Shown here in pieces: positions 1-7,475 of a stretch of DNA of 29,772 nucleotides. The DNA comes from Rikenellaceae bacterium. Its GTDB lineage: Bacteria > Bacteroidota > Bacteroidia > Bacteroidales > UBA932. A program made the position numbers and the translations under genes. The notes beneath the pieces were generated by a model. The model was not told the origin of the DNA. It did not search any database and was given only the letters and a program-made list of their open reading frames with translations. The stretch lies in assembly GCA_900769145.1 (NCBI GenBank), contig CAAGFN010000214.1, positions 1 through 29,772 of the forward strand, read 5' to 3'. The first letter of the stretch is position 1; every line of letters starts with the position of its first letter.

Positions 1-199
1 GATTATCCGCAGTTCGTACAGAACATCCCTTGCACTGTTAGCAAAATGGCCGTGATTTCCCGCATTTCCCGGCCGTTTTCAGATGTCGCCCTCTCACGCT
101 GGAGCCCTGAATCGCAGAAGGGCCTTTGAAATATTGAGAAAATGTAAACGTTGGCAGCAGTTGTACTGTTAGCGGACAATCATTTTCATTATTAAAATG
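1..199. other. Gene-free left edge of the window
   Basis: I recognise no gene here. A plus-strand frame is open from base 1 to a TGA at 127-129, so it could be the last 42 codons of a gene lying to the left, but its translation resembles nothing I know. The segment holds one copy of an 18-base near-repeat (3-20) and two copies of the short string CTGTTAGC (about 35-42 and 165-172). It leads into the promoter and terminator described next. Confidence 0.4.
3..20 (+). repeat. 18-base near-direct repeat, copy 1
   Basis: TTATCCGCAGTTCGTACA at 3-20 matches TTATCCGCAATTCGCACA at 314-331 in 16 of 18 positions. The two copies bracket the promoter-terminator unit at 200-300. Read in frame they would encode YPQFVQ and YPQFAQ, but neither belongs to a recognised gene. 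The function is unknown; a dispersed intergenic repeat is the simplest reading. Confidence 0.45.
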
Positions 200-229
200 T
201 TGTAATTACGAATAATTTGAATAAATTTG
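200..229 (+). promoter_or_regulatory. Bacteroidales-type promoter for a short transcript
   Basis: TTG at 200-202 and TAAATTTG at 222-229 are separated by 19 bases, which fits the Bacteroidales -33/-7 consensus TTTG-N19-21-TAnnTTTG. Transcription would begin near 236. No open reading frame of note follows before the terminator at 260-300. Confidence 0.5.
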
Positions 230-235
230 CATTGA

Positions 236-300
236 ATATTTCATAATTCCCTATTGGTCGGGGTGGTCCGGATTGTTTCTGCACCGCCCCTGTTTTTTTG
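236..300 (+). ncRNA. Candidate small RNA (promoter plus intrinsic terminator)
   Basis: A good -33/-7 promoter (200-229) is followed by only about 65 transcribed bases before an intrinsic terminator with a seven-T run. A complete transcription unit of this size with no start codon and gene points to a small non-coding RNA. It could instead be a terminated leader, but no plus-strand gene follows (the next gene, the permease, is on the minus strand), which makes a leader less likely. The assignment is inferred from signals alone; no family is recognised. Confidence 0.35.
260..300 (+). terminator. Rho-independent terminator
   Basis: GGGGTGGT (260-267) pairs with ACCGCCCC (283-290) as eight pairs including one G-T wobble, with a 15-base loop. 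TGTTTTTTTG follows at 291-300. This is a standard intrinsic terminator for plus-strand transcription. It would end either the short transcript starting near 236 or a gene lying left of the window. Confidence 0.65.
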
Positions 301-313
301 TGGCGTCTATTGT

Positions 314-331
314 TTATCCGCAATTCGCACA
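314..331 (+). repeat. 18-base near-direct repeat, copy 2
   Basis: TTATCCGCAATTCGCACA, 16 of 18 identical to the copy at 3-20. It lies just past the terminator and directly before a small hairpin (331-354). Confidence 0.45.
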
Positions 332-354
332 ACTGTCTCGTCATACAGACAGTT
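331..354 (-). terminator. Possible weak terminator hairpin after the permease gene
   Basis: AACTGTCT (331-338) and AGACAGTT (347-354) form a perfect 8-bp stem with an 8-base loop. It lies about 50 bases beyond the stop of the minus-strand permease gene. There is no T run on the minus strand after it, so a terminator or mRNA 3'-end role is tentative. Confidence 0.3.
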
Positions 355-401
355 CTTTACGGAAGATCCGTTCTCCGAAGAATAGCATAATCAGCTCTTT
401 C

Positions 402-1130
402 TCAAGCGGTGAAGAAAACGATGATGCCGCTGATGCCGATGTAGGAATAGACAATGTATCTCAATGCATTTGATGGAATATGGCGATATACCAGCGAGCC
501 GATGGTGGTACCGATGACTACCCCTCCGAGTCCGTAGAGATAACTCCAGCCCACTGCAGGTGTCAGGAAGCCGTTCCCGGCACGGAAGAAAGTCATTGCC
601 AGATTGCCGATGAAGAAATAAGTCTGTGCAATGGCCATATAATGCTCATTGTCAGGTTCCGAGGAAATGAAATACAGCACGGCAGGAGGACCTTGCATTC
701 CGAAGAAGCCGCCCAGCACGCCGCTGATTGCCCCTGCCGTGACCTGAAACGGAAGAGTCGGACGTATATGAATCCTCGAAGACAGTAAAATGAAATACAG
801 GCTGGCCAGCACAAGCACCACTCCCAGAATCCGGCGCAGCAGACTGTCGTCCATGCTTCTGAGGCAGGATACGGCAATGGCCGACACAGCCATGAATGTC
901 AGGAGAATAGGCAGGAGACGTTTCCAGGACACAGATTTCCGGAGCCTGAAAGAAATAGCCGCAGACGTCGTCAGGGCCAGAAGACCGGACAGGGTCGTCG
1001 CTTCCCCGTATGACGGCAGAAGAAAGGGCAGCATTGTCATAATGAAAATGCCGAAACCGAAGCCAGTCGTCCGCTGGATAAAACTGGCTCCGATACAGAG
1101 TAGGAATATGTAGATAATATGCAAATCCAC
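402..1130 (-). CDS. TauE/SafE family (DUF81) membrane permease
   Basis: A 242-residue, very hydrophobic protein with about eight membrane-spanning segments. It has the two Gly-rich half-repeat motifs typical of the TauE/SafE family: GFGFGIFIM near residue 24 and GGFFGMQGPPAVLYF near residue 140. Family members move sulfite, sulfonates, sulfoacetate or other organic anions across the inner membrane; the substrate here cannot be read from sequence. The length is normal. The start is GTG at 1130 (the next candidate is TTG at 1124); there is no ATG in this frame near the N-terminus. The gene is divergent from the Fe-S scaffold-like gene and shares a 63-base intergenic gap with it. A permease for a sulfur anion would fit a bacterium with several sulfatases, but the genes are not adjacent and this is speculation. 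Confidence 0.8.
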   Translation of the reverse strand: MDLHIIYIFLLCIGASFIQRTTGFGFGIFIMTMLPFLLPSYGEATTLSGLLALTTSAAISFRLRKSVSWKRLLPILLTFMAVSAIAVSCLRSMDDSLLRRILGVVLVLASLYFILLSSRIHIRPTLPFQVTAGAISGVLGGFFGMQGPPAVLYFISSEPDNEHYMAIAQTYFFIGNLAMTFFRAGNGFLTPAVGWSYLYGLGGVVIGTTIGSLVYRHIPSNALRYIVYSYIGISGIIVFFTA

Positions 1131-1153
1131 ATCGCAAAATTAATATTTTTCAC

Positions 1154-1161
1154 TATATTTG
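1154..1161 (+). promoter_or_regulatory. -7 promoter element of the scaffold/GGGtGRT operon
   Basis: TATATTTG at 1154-1161 matches the Bacteroidales -7 box TAnnTTTG. It would start transcription near 1168, giving a leader of about 26 bases before the ATG at 1194. I see no convincing -33 TTTG at the expected distance, so only the -7 half is claimed. Confidence 0.4.
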
Positions 1162-1193
1162 CACGGCAAAATCTAAAAATTGCATTCAATAAT

Positions 1194-1886
1194 ATGATCT
1201 ACACAAACGAAGTGCAGCACATGTGCTGCGTAGCAAAGGGCGCAAATCACGCCAACGCCCCTATTCCTGAGGAAGGAAAGTGGGTGCATGCAAAGGAAAT
1301 CAAGGACATCTCCGGCCTTACTCACGGTATCGGCTGGTGTGCTCCTCAGCAGGGCTGCTGCAAGCTCACTCTCAATGTCAAGGACGGTATCATCGAGGAG
1401 GCTCTCGTAGAGACTCTCGGCTGCTCAGGCATGACTCACTCGGCCGCCATGGCTTCCGAGATTCTCCCTGGCAAGACTCTGCTCGAGGCTCTCAACACTG
1501 ACCTCGTATGCGATGCCATCAACACTGCGATGCGCGAGCTCTTCCTCCAGATTGTCTATGGACGTACACAGTCCGCATTCTCAGAGAACGGTCTCCCTGT
1601 AGGCGCATCTCTCGAGGACCTTGGAAAGAACCTCCGCAGCCAGGTAGGTACAATGTTCGGAACCCGCGCAAAGGGCTCACGTTATCTTGAGATGACTGAG
1701 GGATATTGCACCCAGATGGCTCTTGACGAGAACAATGAGGTCATCGGCTACGAGTTCGTCAACCTCGGAAAGCTCATGGACGCTCTCAAGGCAGGCGCTA
1801 CAGGTCCTGAGGCCATCGAGAAGGCAAAGGGCACCTACGGCCGCTTCAAAGATGCAGTTAAGTATATTGACCCACGTAAAGCATAA
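1194..1886 (+). CDS. Iron-sulfur cluster assembly scaffold-like protein (NifU/IscU-like)
   Basis: A 230-residue soluble protein resembling the IscU/NifU-like scaffold proteins that in Bacteroidota and Clostridia sit beside GGGtGRT-family genes. Cysteines that could bind a cluster are C49, C55/C56 and C77 (context GCSG), with C106 further on. An N-terminal CC pair (C11-C12) is an added feature. The start ATG at 1194 was chosen because the in-frame extension back to 1119 is hydrophobic, overlaps the -7 box and reads like intergenic DNA. It forms an operon with the next gene (gap 6 bases). Codon use is narrow (CTC, GCT/GCC, GAG), unlike most of the window, which suggests strong expression. The family likeness is fairly clear; the biochemical role of this branch is inferred. 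Confidence 0.75.
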   Translation: MIYTNEVQHMCCVAKGANHANAPIPEEGKWVHAKEIKDISGLTHGIGWCAPQQGCCKLTLNVKDGIIEEALVETLGCSGMTHSAAMASEILPGKTLLEALNTDLVCDAINTAMRELFLQIVYGRTQSAFSENGLPVGASLEDLGKNLRSQVGTMFGTRAKGSRYLEMTEGYCTQMALDENNEVIGYEFVNLGKLMDALKAGATGPEAIEKAKGTYGRFKDAVKYIDPRKA

Positions 1887-1892
1887 ACGGAT

Positions 1893-2891
1893 ATGGCACT
1901 TTTTGAAAGCTACGAGCGTCGTATTGATCAGATCAATGCTGCTCTCAACAAATACGGAATCAAGGACATCGAGGAGGCAAAGGCTATCTGCGAGTCCAAG
2001 GGCCTCGATCCATACAAGACTTGCGAGGATACCCAGAAAATCTGCTTCGAGAATGCAAAGTGGGCTTACGTCGTAGGCGCTGCCATCGCTATCAAGAAGG
2101 GTTGCACCAATGCTGCTGACGCTGCCGAGGCTATCGGAGAAGGTCTCCAGGCATTCTGCATCCCTGGTTCAGTAGCTGACGACCGCAAGGTAGGTCTCGG
2201 ACACGGAAATCTCGCCGCACGTCTTCTCCGCGAGGAGACAGAGTGCTTCGCTTTCCTTGCAGGCCACGAGTCATACGCTGCCGCTGAAGGCGCTATCAAG
2301 ATTGCCGAGATGGCCAACAAGGTTCGCAAGAAACCTCTCCGCGTCATCCTCAACGGTCTTGGAAAGGACGCTGCCAAGATTATCAGCCGCATCAACGGCT
2401 TCACTTACGTTCAGACTCAGTTCGACTACTACACCGGAGAACTCAAGATTGTGAACGAGACCCGCTACTCAGAGGGTGTCCGCGGCGGTGTTCGCTGCTA
2501 TGGCGCTGACGATGTTCGCGAGGGCGTGAAGATTATGTGGACTGAGGGCGTGGATGTTTCCATCACCGGCAACTCAACCAACCCTACCCGTTTCCAGCAT
2601 CCTGTAGCAGGTACATACAAGAAGGAGCGCGTGCTCGCCGGCAAGCCTTACTTCTCAGTGGCTTCAGGTGGCGGTACAGGCCGTACACTTCACCCGGACA
2701 ACATGGCCGCAGGTCCTGCATCATACGGTATGACTGACACCCTCGGACGTATGCACTCCGACGCTCAGTTCGCAGGTTCTTCTTCAGTTCCTGCACACGT
2801 TGAGATGATGGGCTTCCTCGGAATGGGCAACAACCCTATGGTAGGTGCTACCGTAGCTGTCGCTGTTGCCGTTGCACAGGCTTTGGCTTAA
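1893..2891 (+). CDS. GGGtGRT family protein
   Basis: A 332-residue protein carrying the signature for which the family is named: GGGTGRT at residues 259-265, followed by a conserved-looking Gly/Met-rich stretch and an Ala/Val-rich C-terminus. No signal peptide is visible, so it is probably cytoplasmic. The family has no established biochemical function to my knowledge; its steady pairing with a NifU/IscU-like scaffold suggests a role in metal-cluster handling. It is co-transcribed with the scaffold-like gene 6 bases upstream, shares the same narrow codon use, and is closed by a strong terminator 20 bases downstream. Family assignment is confident because of the motif; function is unknown. Confidence 0.85.
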   Translation: MALFESYERRIDQINAALNKYGIKDIEEAKAICESKGLDPYKTCEDTQKICFENAKWAYVVGAAIAIKKGCTNAADAAEAIGEGLQAFCIPGSVADDRKVGLGHGNLAARLLREETECFAFLAGHESYAAAEGAIKIAEMANKVRKKPLRVILNGLGKDAAKIISRINGFTYVQTQFDYYTGELKIVNETRYSEGVRGGVRCYGADDVREGVKIMWTEGVDVSITGNSTNPTRFQHPVAGTYKKERVLAGKPYFSVASGGGTGRTLHPDNMAAGPASYGMTDTLGRMHSDAQFAGSSSVPAHVEMMGFLGMGNNPMVGATVAVAVAVAQALA

Positions 2892-2910
2892 GTCAACACA
2901 AATACGCAAT

Positions 2911-2943
2911 AATAAGGGTGGCCGGAAGGTCACCCTTATTTTG
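2911..2943 (+). terminator. Rho-independent terminator of the GGGtGRT operon
   Basis: Arms 2911-2923 (AATAAGGGTGGCC) and 2928-2940 (GGTCACCCTTATT) form a 13-bp stem with one wobble pair, closed by a GGAA tetraloop. The A-rich 5' flank and T-rich 3' end allow it to act for both strands, so it may also end the minus-strand aminopeptidase transcript that converges here. Confidence 0.8.
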
Positions 2944-2945
2944 TT

Positions 2946-2973
2946 CCTGTCATTTCGAGCGAAGTCCGAAACT
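2946..2973. repeat. REP-like intergenic element overlapping the aminopeptidase stop
   Basis: CCTGTCATTTCGAGCGAAG at 2946-2964 resembles a short repeat I recall as widespread in intergenic DNA of Bacteroidota. On the minus strand it supplies the last codons (LRSK) and the stop of the aminopeptidase gene. A related string, CTGTCATTGCGACC, occurs at 8319-8332 and a weaker one at 11612-11622, each just after a gene end. Confidence 0.4.
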
Positions 2974-5334
2974 CGCCTGAAGTATCTTCGAGCGGAGCAT
3001 AGGCTTCAACTCCGGATGATTGTCGAGATATTCGTGCACGGCAATGCGGGCCTTGTCGGAACGGTGTCCGGCAAGAAGATTCGAGCACCAGCCGGCAGGG
3101 AAGAAAATGTCACCTGTCCGCTGGATTTCGGGCAGGAGTTCAAGTGCCGGGACAATGTATTTTACAGCATAGTCGGAACGCAACGGATGATTGAGATAAT
3201 ACAGGACGGCCTGGGTCCAAGGCTCTATACGCCTCGCTTGCTCGTCTGCAAGTGATGCGAAAAGCGAATCCCTGTACTCTTCGGAAGGATTGACAGCCCG
3301 GGAAATGAAATCGAACTTGTCCCTCACATCCGGATTTGTCAGTCTTGCGCGCTGTTTTTCAATGATTTCCAATGCCTTGTACGGAAATCTCACGGCCAGT
3401 TCGTATGCCAATGTCATATAATCCGCCTGGGAGAGCCGGCTGTCATCCCCGGCAGACCAGATATTATACAATTCATCCACGCCCCCGGAAGAGGCGGCAT
3501 ATTTGGAAAGAAGCCTTAGGAGCAATGTCCTTACAGATATAATATTATGATTATCAGCCATTTCCATCAAGCATTGCTCCACATTGACAGATTCTGGCGC
3601 ATCCGAAAACATTGATATGCGCATCAAAGGCTCGGCCATATATCCTACAATGGAGGCGGCAATAAGGGCATCTTGTTCATCGGAAAGCGACTTGAGCAGG
3701 AAATTTATCCAGTCCAGGTCAGGGATAACCCCACGGAGATAATTTTCATTGAGGTTCATTATCAGGGTAAGCCGCCTGACAGGGTCATCCGGAAGTACTC
3801 CGACCACAAGGACACTGTCTGCCTGTGAGCAGGCCAACTTCAAGAAACCGTATGTGCCTGGTTCTTCCAGTTCCGACACATCAAGAACCTGACATTCAGG
3901 CCAATAAGGCTCGTCAACCCAGGTCCGGCTGAAACCTGCGACATCCTTGTCCGTATAGGCGGAGAGAATGGAAATAAGATCATCCCAGGTCGCATTGCCA
4001 TATTTGAACCGGGCCAGATATTCCCTGATTCCCGCCTTGAACGCATCCTCCCCCATCATTGATGCAAGCTTGTGCATCATCACGGGAGCCTTGTTGTAGA
4101 TGATATTGTTATAGACAAGGCCGGCATTGTTCATATTGTCAAGATTCTGCCTTATCGCTGTCCTGCCCTCAGTACGGTCCTGGGCTATTGCCGCGGCCTT
4201 GTATGTCCGAAGGAAATTCAACTCGTGATTGACATCCGGGAAAAGAGGTTCCGTAATGGCGGCGGCGAAATAATTGGCGAAGACCTCCTTGGTCCACACA
4301 TCATTGAACCACTTCATAGTCACGGCATCCCCGAACCACATGTGGGCGGTCTCGTGGGCAATCAGTTCAATGCGGCGGAGTTTCTCATCCGGAGTCGGGT
4401 TGGCGGATAGGAAAAGCCTGGTGTCATTGTAGAAGGTAGCACCGGCGTGTTCCATTCCTCCGAACTGGAAGCCCGGAAGCACCACGAAATCATATTTCGC
4501 AAAGGGATAGGGCATTGCTGTATAGTCCTCCAGCCAGTCCAGGGCAAAGCCTACCTCACGGGCAATCTCCGGAATCTGCACAGTCTCGGCAGGATCTTTC
4601 CTGCGATAGAAAGCCCCGGTCCTGTACTGCGGAAAATATTGATATTCAAAGTCTCCGGCGGCAAATGCAAACAGATATGTCGGAAGCGGGTCGCTCAATG
4701 CGAATTTCCATCTGCGGAGACCAGGCTCAGGCCCGGGTGTGGACATTTTGCTCTGGCAGATGATTGACGAGGTATCAGCCAATGGTGCATTGCTCACCGC
4801 CTTCCACCTCTCAGGTATGTCCAAAGTCAATGCGAACCTCGCCTTGATGTCCGGCTGGTCGAAGCATGGAAATACAGTCCTGGCCCTGTCCGGGACAAAG
4901 AGAGTATAAACGTAATCCTCCCTCCTGTTGAGTGCGGAAGTCCCCGCAATGAATTCAATGTCAATGATATTGCGTCCCTTGACCAGATACTTGGCCGGTA
5001 CCACGACATGCTCGTTCACAATGCGGACTGGAATCCCGGCCGAGTCAATGCTGACCTTTACCTCCCCGGCCCTCCCGCCTGCAAAATCAAGTACGAGGTC
5101 GGCCTTTCGGGTCATAGTAAAAGCTACTGACTCACAAGCCTTTATATCATCACTGCCAGTAATTGGGAAATATATGTCATACTCCACATCGCAGACCACT
5201 TCGCTCCGCCACCGGGCAAGTTGCAGGGATACCCCGGTCTCAATCATCCCCCTGTACGTCTGTGTCGCACAGGAGGATAGAATCATTGCTGCCATGATGA
5301 GGCCTGCACTTTTTCTAATACCAATGATTGTCAT
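2950..5334 (-). CDS. M1 family metallopeptidase (aminopeptidase N-like) lipoprotein
   Basis: A 794-residue zinc aminopeptidase. The zinc site is HETAH at residues 327-331, with the third ligand E350 exactly 18 residues later (HEXXH-x18-E, usual for M1). The substrate-anchoring motif is GGMEHAG near 292-298, where many M1 enzymes have GAMEN. The N-terminus is a lipoprotein signal with lipobox LSSC and Cys22, so the enzyme should be tethered in the periplasm or at the surface. The C-terminal half is helical, as in the family. The start ATG at 5334 overlaps the sulfatase stop (TGATG), implying translational coupling; an upstream ATG at 5361 would delay the signal peptide. The last residues are written in a REP-like repeat. 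Likely role: trimming peptides, perhaps from glycoproteins desulfated by its partner (inference). Confidence 0.9.
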   Translation of the reverse strand: MTIIGIRKSAGLIMAAMILSSCATQTYRGMIETGVSLQLARWRSEVVCDVEYDIYFPITGSDDIKACESVAFTMTRKADLVLDFAGGRAGEVKVSIDSAGIPVRIVNEHVVVPAKYLVKGRNIIDIEFIAGTSALNRREDYVYTLFVPDRARTVFPCFDQPDIKARFALTLDIPERWKAVSNAPLADTSSIICQSKMSTPGPEPGLRRWKFALSDPLPTYLFAFAAGDFEYQYFPQYRTGAFYRRKDPAETVQIPEIAREVGFALDWLEDYTAMPYPFAKYDFVVLPGFQFGGMEHAGATFYNDTRLFLSANPTPDEKLRRIELIAHETAHMWFGDAVTMKWFNDVWTKEVFANYFAAAITEPLFPDVNHELNFLRTYKAAAIAQDRTEGRTAIRQNLDNMNNAGLVYNNIIYNKAPVMMHKLASMMGEDAFKAGIREYLARFKYGNATWDDLISILSAYTDKDVAGFSRTWVDEPYWPECQVLDVSELEEPGTYGFLKLACSQADSVLVVGVLPDDPVRRLTLIMNLNENYLRGVIPDLDWINFLLKSLSDEQDALIAASIVGYMAEPLMRISMFSDAPESVNVEQCLMEMADNHNIISVRTLLLRLLSKYAASSGGVDELYNIWSAGDDSRLSQADYMTLAYELAVRFPYKALEIIEKQRARLTNPDVRDKFDFISRAVNPSEEYRDSLFASLADEQARRIEPWTQAVLYYLNHPLRSDYAVKYIVPALELLPEIQRTGDIFFPAGWCSNLLAGHRSDKARIAVHEYLDNHPELKPMLRSKILQASFGLRSK

Positions 5335-6755
5335 CAGAAAGGATTCTGCGGGTTTGCCCAATCGTAGAAAGTCTTGTAGTCTCCCCTTCTTGGGGCGCCC
5401 GGAGCATCCGGATAGAACCCGGCTCCGTATGAGTATCCGGCCGACTTGTCCTCCACACGGGTCTTGAGAGCGGCTACTGCCGACTTCAATTCATCGGAAG
5501 CGTCGTCATACATAGTAGGAGAGGTGAAGCGCGGGTCCTCCCGGTAGTTGTAAATCCTGCCGTCCCAGAAATATGCGTAAGTGTCATTCATGGCATATCT
5601 GGATGCCTTCGGAGACGGAGTTGTAGGCCAGAGAGGATTGAAATGGATGAGTACAAGCGGCTTTTCGCAAGGCTCTCCGCCACATATTTCCGGATAGAGA
5701 CTGACGCCGTCAACTGTCCAGTCCTCAGGCACTTGCACGCCCATTGCATCTGCGAATGTAGGCAGGAAATCTGTCAAATCCACTAGATGCTCCACCTGGC
5801 GCGGCTGAACCTTGTCACCCCAGCAGATGATCAGCGGAACATGGGTCGCAAAATAGTTCGCCTCACCTTTGCCGCCACGCTCACGTCGTCCGTCCTGCTG
5901 TTTGGACACGATACGTGTAGATGTGCCATTGTCAGAGCAGAAGATGAATATCGTATTGTCCCACAGGCCTTTATCCTTGAGATAGCCGACCATTTCTCCC
6001 ACCTGCTTGTCCATATAGGCAACCATTGCCCTGAAGTTGGAAGTATCCTGGGCGGCGGTGAAGCGGCTGCCGTAATCCAAATCCCATTCTTCGCAGTCAG
6101 GAGTGGTCACGTGAGGCGTATGTACCAATGGTTCAGTATAATAGAGTAGGAAAGGCTGGCCTGCGGCCGTCTGCCTGTCAATGTAGTCAAACGCGAAATC
6201 CTGCATTGAATCAGGGCCATAGAGGGCGAAGTCGTATGACTTTCCGTTGATGTCCCAGATACTGTTGGCATACCGGTCGGTCTGGGTCGCGCCTCTTGTC
6301 TCCCTATATAACTCCACCTGGCTGCAATAGGACTCGTCGAAGCCCATCCTGGAAATCATCTTCCTGTCCCGGCCAAGCTGCCATTTCCCGACGATGGCTG
6401 TATTGTAGCCGGCTGAATGCGCCAGTTCCGCGAAGTTATGCTCGTCATCATTGATGTACCCGAATGCCGAATAATTCCTGTCATTATACTGACCTGTAAG
6501 GAGTTGCACACGGCTTGGAGACGACAGAGGCTGGGCGTTCATATTCATGTACTGGATGCCCTGCGAAGCCAATGAGTCTATGTTCGGGGTCTGGTACTCC
6601 GCTCCGCCGTAGCATCCGAAGCATTCCACGCCAATGTCGTCGGCGAAGAAGAAGACAATGTTGGGTTTCTGTTCTGCCTGAGGTGAGGCACAGCCTGCTA
6701 CCGACGCTGCGGCCGTTCCGGCCCCTGCTATCAGTCTTAATGATTTTCTGACCAT
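5334..6755 (-). CDS. Ser-type sulfatase (S1 family), lipoprotein
   Basis: A 473-residue arylsulfatase-fold enzyme that should hydrolyse a sulfate ester. Metal-binding Asp39-Asp40 (FFADD) open the fold. S78-S79-P80-S81-R82 is the sulfatase signature with Ser as the residue converted to formylglycine, which needs an anaerobic radical maturase (not in this window). GKWQLG near 125 and SDNGTST near 295 are further family motifs. A lipobox SVAGC places the lipid on Cys22. ATG 6755 was chosen because it begins the signal peptide; the frame is open back to 6863 without signal character. It is the first gene of a pair with the M1 peptidase (1-base overlap) and has its own promoter at 6798-6827. The substrate is not predictable. 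Confidence 0.9.
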   Translation of the reverse strand: MVRKSLRLIAGAGTAAASVAGCASPQAEQKPNIVFFFADDIGVECFGCYGGAEYQTPNIDSLASQGIQYMNMNAQPLSSPSRVQLLTGQYNDRNYSAFGYINDDEHNFAELAHSAGYNTAIVGKWQLGRDRKMISRMGFDESYCSQVELYRETRGATQTDRYANSIWDINGKSYDFALYGPDSMQDFAFDYIDRQTAAGQPFLLYYTEPLVHTPHVTTPDCEEWDLDYGSRFTAAQDTSNFRAMVAYMDKQVGEMVGYLKDKGLWDNTIFIFCSDNGTSTRIVSKQQDGRRERGGKGEANYFATHVPLIICWGDKVQPRQVEHLVDLTDFLPTFADAMGVQVPEDWTVDGVSLYPEICGGEPCEKPLVLIHFNPLWPTTPSPKASRYAMNDTYAYFWDGRIYNYREDPRFTSPTMYDDASDELKSAVAALKTRVEDKSAGYSYGAGFYPDAPGAPRRGDYKTFYDWANPQNPF

Positions 6756-6797
6756 GATTATGTAGTTGTTGTTTACGTCAATTTCGCCAACAATATA

Positions 6798-6827
6798 CAA
6801 AAATAATGGATTCCCCGAATATCTACA
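6798..6827 (-). promoter_or_regulatory. Promoter of the sulfatase-aminopeptidase operon
   Basis: On the minus strand TTG (6827-6825) and TATTTTTG (6805-6798) are spaced by 19 bases, matching the Bacteroidales -33/-7 form. The start would be near 6791, giving a leader of about 35 bases before the ATG at 6755. Confidence 0.55.
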
Positions 6828-6856
6828 ATTTGAAACAATATTGAACCAACAATCAC

Positions 6857-6887
6857 TTGGCATCCTGACTAAAAATTATTACATTTG
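6857..6887 (+). promoter_or_regulatory. Promoter of the regulator-fimbrillin pair
   Basis: TTG at 6857-6859 and TACATTTG at 6880-6887 are 20 bases apart, a close consensus match. Transcription would start around 6892-6896, at or next to the ATG at 6896, so the mRNA would be nearly leaderless. Confidence 0.5.
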
Positions 6888-6895
6888 AAGCTATT

Positions 6896-7474
6896 ATGAC
6901 TACATTTAACAATAATATACCGGAACTGACCTTACTCCTCACCAGGGTTGAAGAGCTGTTCGGAAAGAGAGTCAGCACACCTTATGACTTCGAGGCCTTG
7001 TCCATAGATATATTGGACAAGACCGGGAAAGGAATTTCCACTTCAACGCTCAAGCGGCTCTGGGGCTATGTATCCATGAACAACAGCCCCCGGAACTCGA
7101 CACTCGACATCCTGTGCGAATATGTCGGGTGCAAGGATTATGTTACATACTGCAACGAGCTGAAGAACAACACTTCATTCACATCAAGGTTCTTCACTTC
7201 CGACTGTATGAACACTGCAACTCTGACACCTGGAAGACTGGTCACAATCAGCTGGATACCAGACAGAGTCGCCAAAATGAAATATCTCGGCTCGCAAAAA
7301 TTCCGTATTGTGGAGCAACAGAACTCGAAACTCGAGGTCGGGGACGAATTCGAGATTTCCCACATAATGTTGAACTTTCCCCTCATTATCCCCCGCATTC
7401 TCCGCAATGGAGAATACACCGCCTCGTACGTGGCAGGAAGACAGGGAGGCATTAACAGCATAAACATTGAATAA
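6896..7474 (+). CDS. Hypothetical protein, possible DNA-binding regulator
   Basis: A 192-residue cytoplasmic protein with no signal peptide. The first 85 residues contain a helical segment with STLKRLWGY near residue 51, a string I associate with a group of Bacteroidota proteins with a helix-turn-helix-like N-terminus. The second half is beta-rich (residues about 105-190) with no recognised domain. It ends 1 base before the fimbrillin-like gene, so the two are one transcription unit and it may control that gene. The start ATG at 6896 is the first in frame and lies at the predicted transcription start. The function is unproven; another possibility is a nucleic-acid-binding protein of unrelated role. 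Confidence 0.6.
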   Translation: MTTFNNNIPELTLLLTRVEELFGKRVSTPYDFEALSIDILDKTGKGISTSTLKRLWGYVSMNNSPRNSTLDILCEYVGCKDYVTYCNELKNNTSFTSRFFTSDCMNTATLTPGRLVTISWIPDRVAKMKYLGSQKFRIVEQQNSKLEVGDEFEISHIMLNFPLIIPRILRNGEYTASYVAGRQGGINSINIE

Positions 7475-7475
7475 T

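Noticed and set aside
273..473. 66-codon plus-strand frame after the terminator
   Set aside because: Overlaps the 3' end of the permease gene, has no recognised similarity, and begins inside the terminator region.
1135..1142. Minus-strand TAATTTTG as a promoter box for the permease
   Set aside because: It matches TAnnTTTG but would start transcription at or inside the GTG start codon, so it is either a leaderless promoter or chance; not called.
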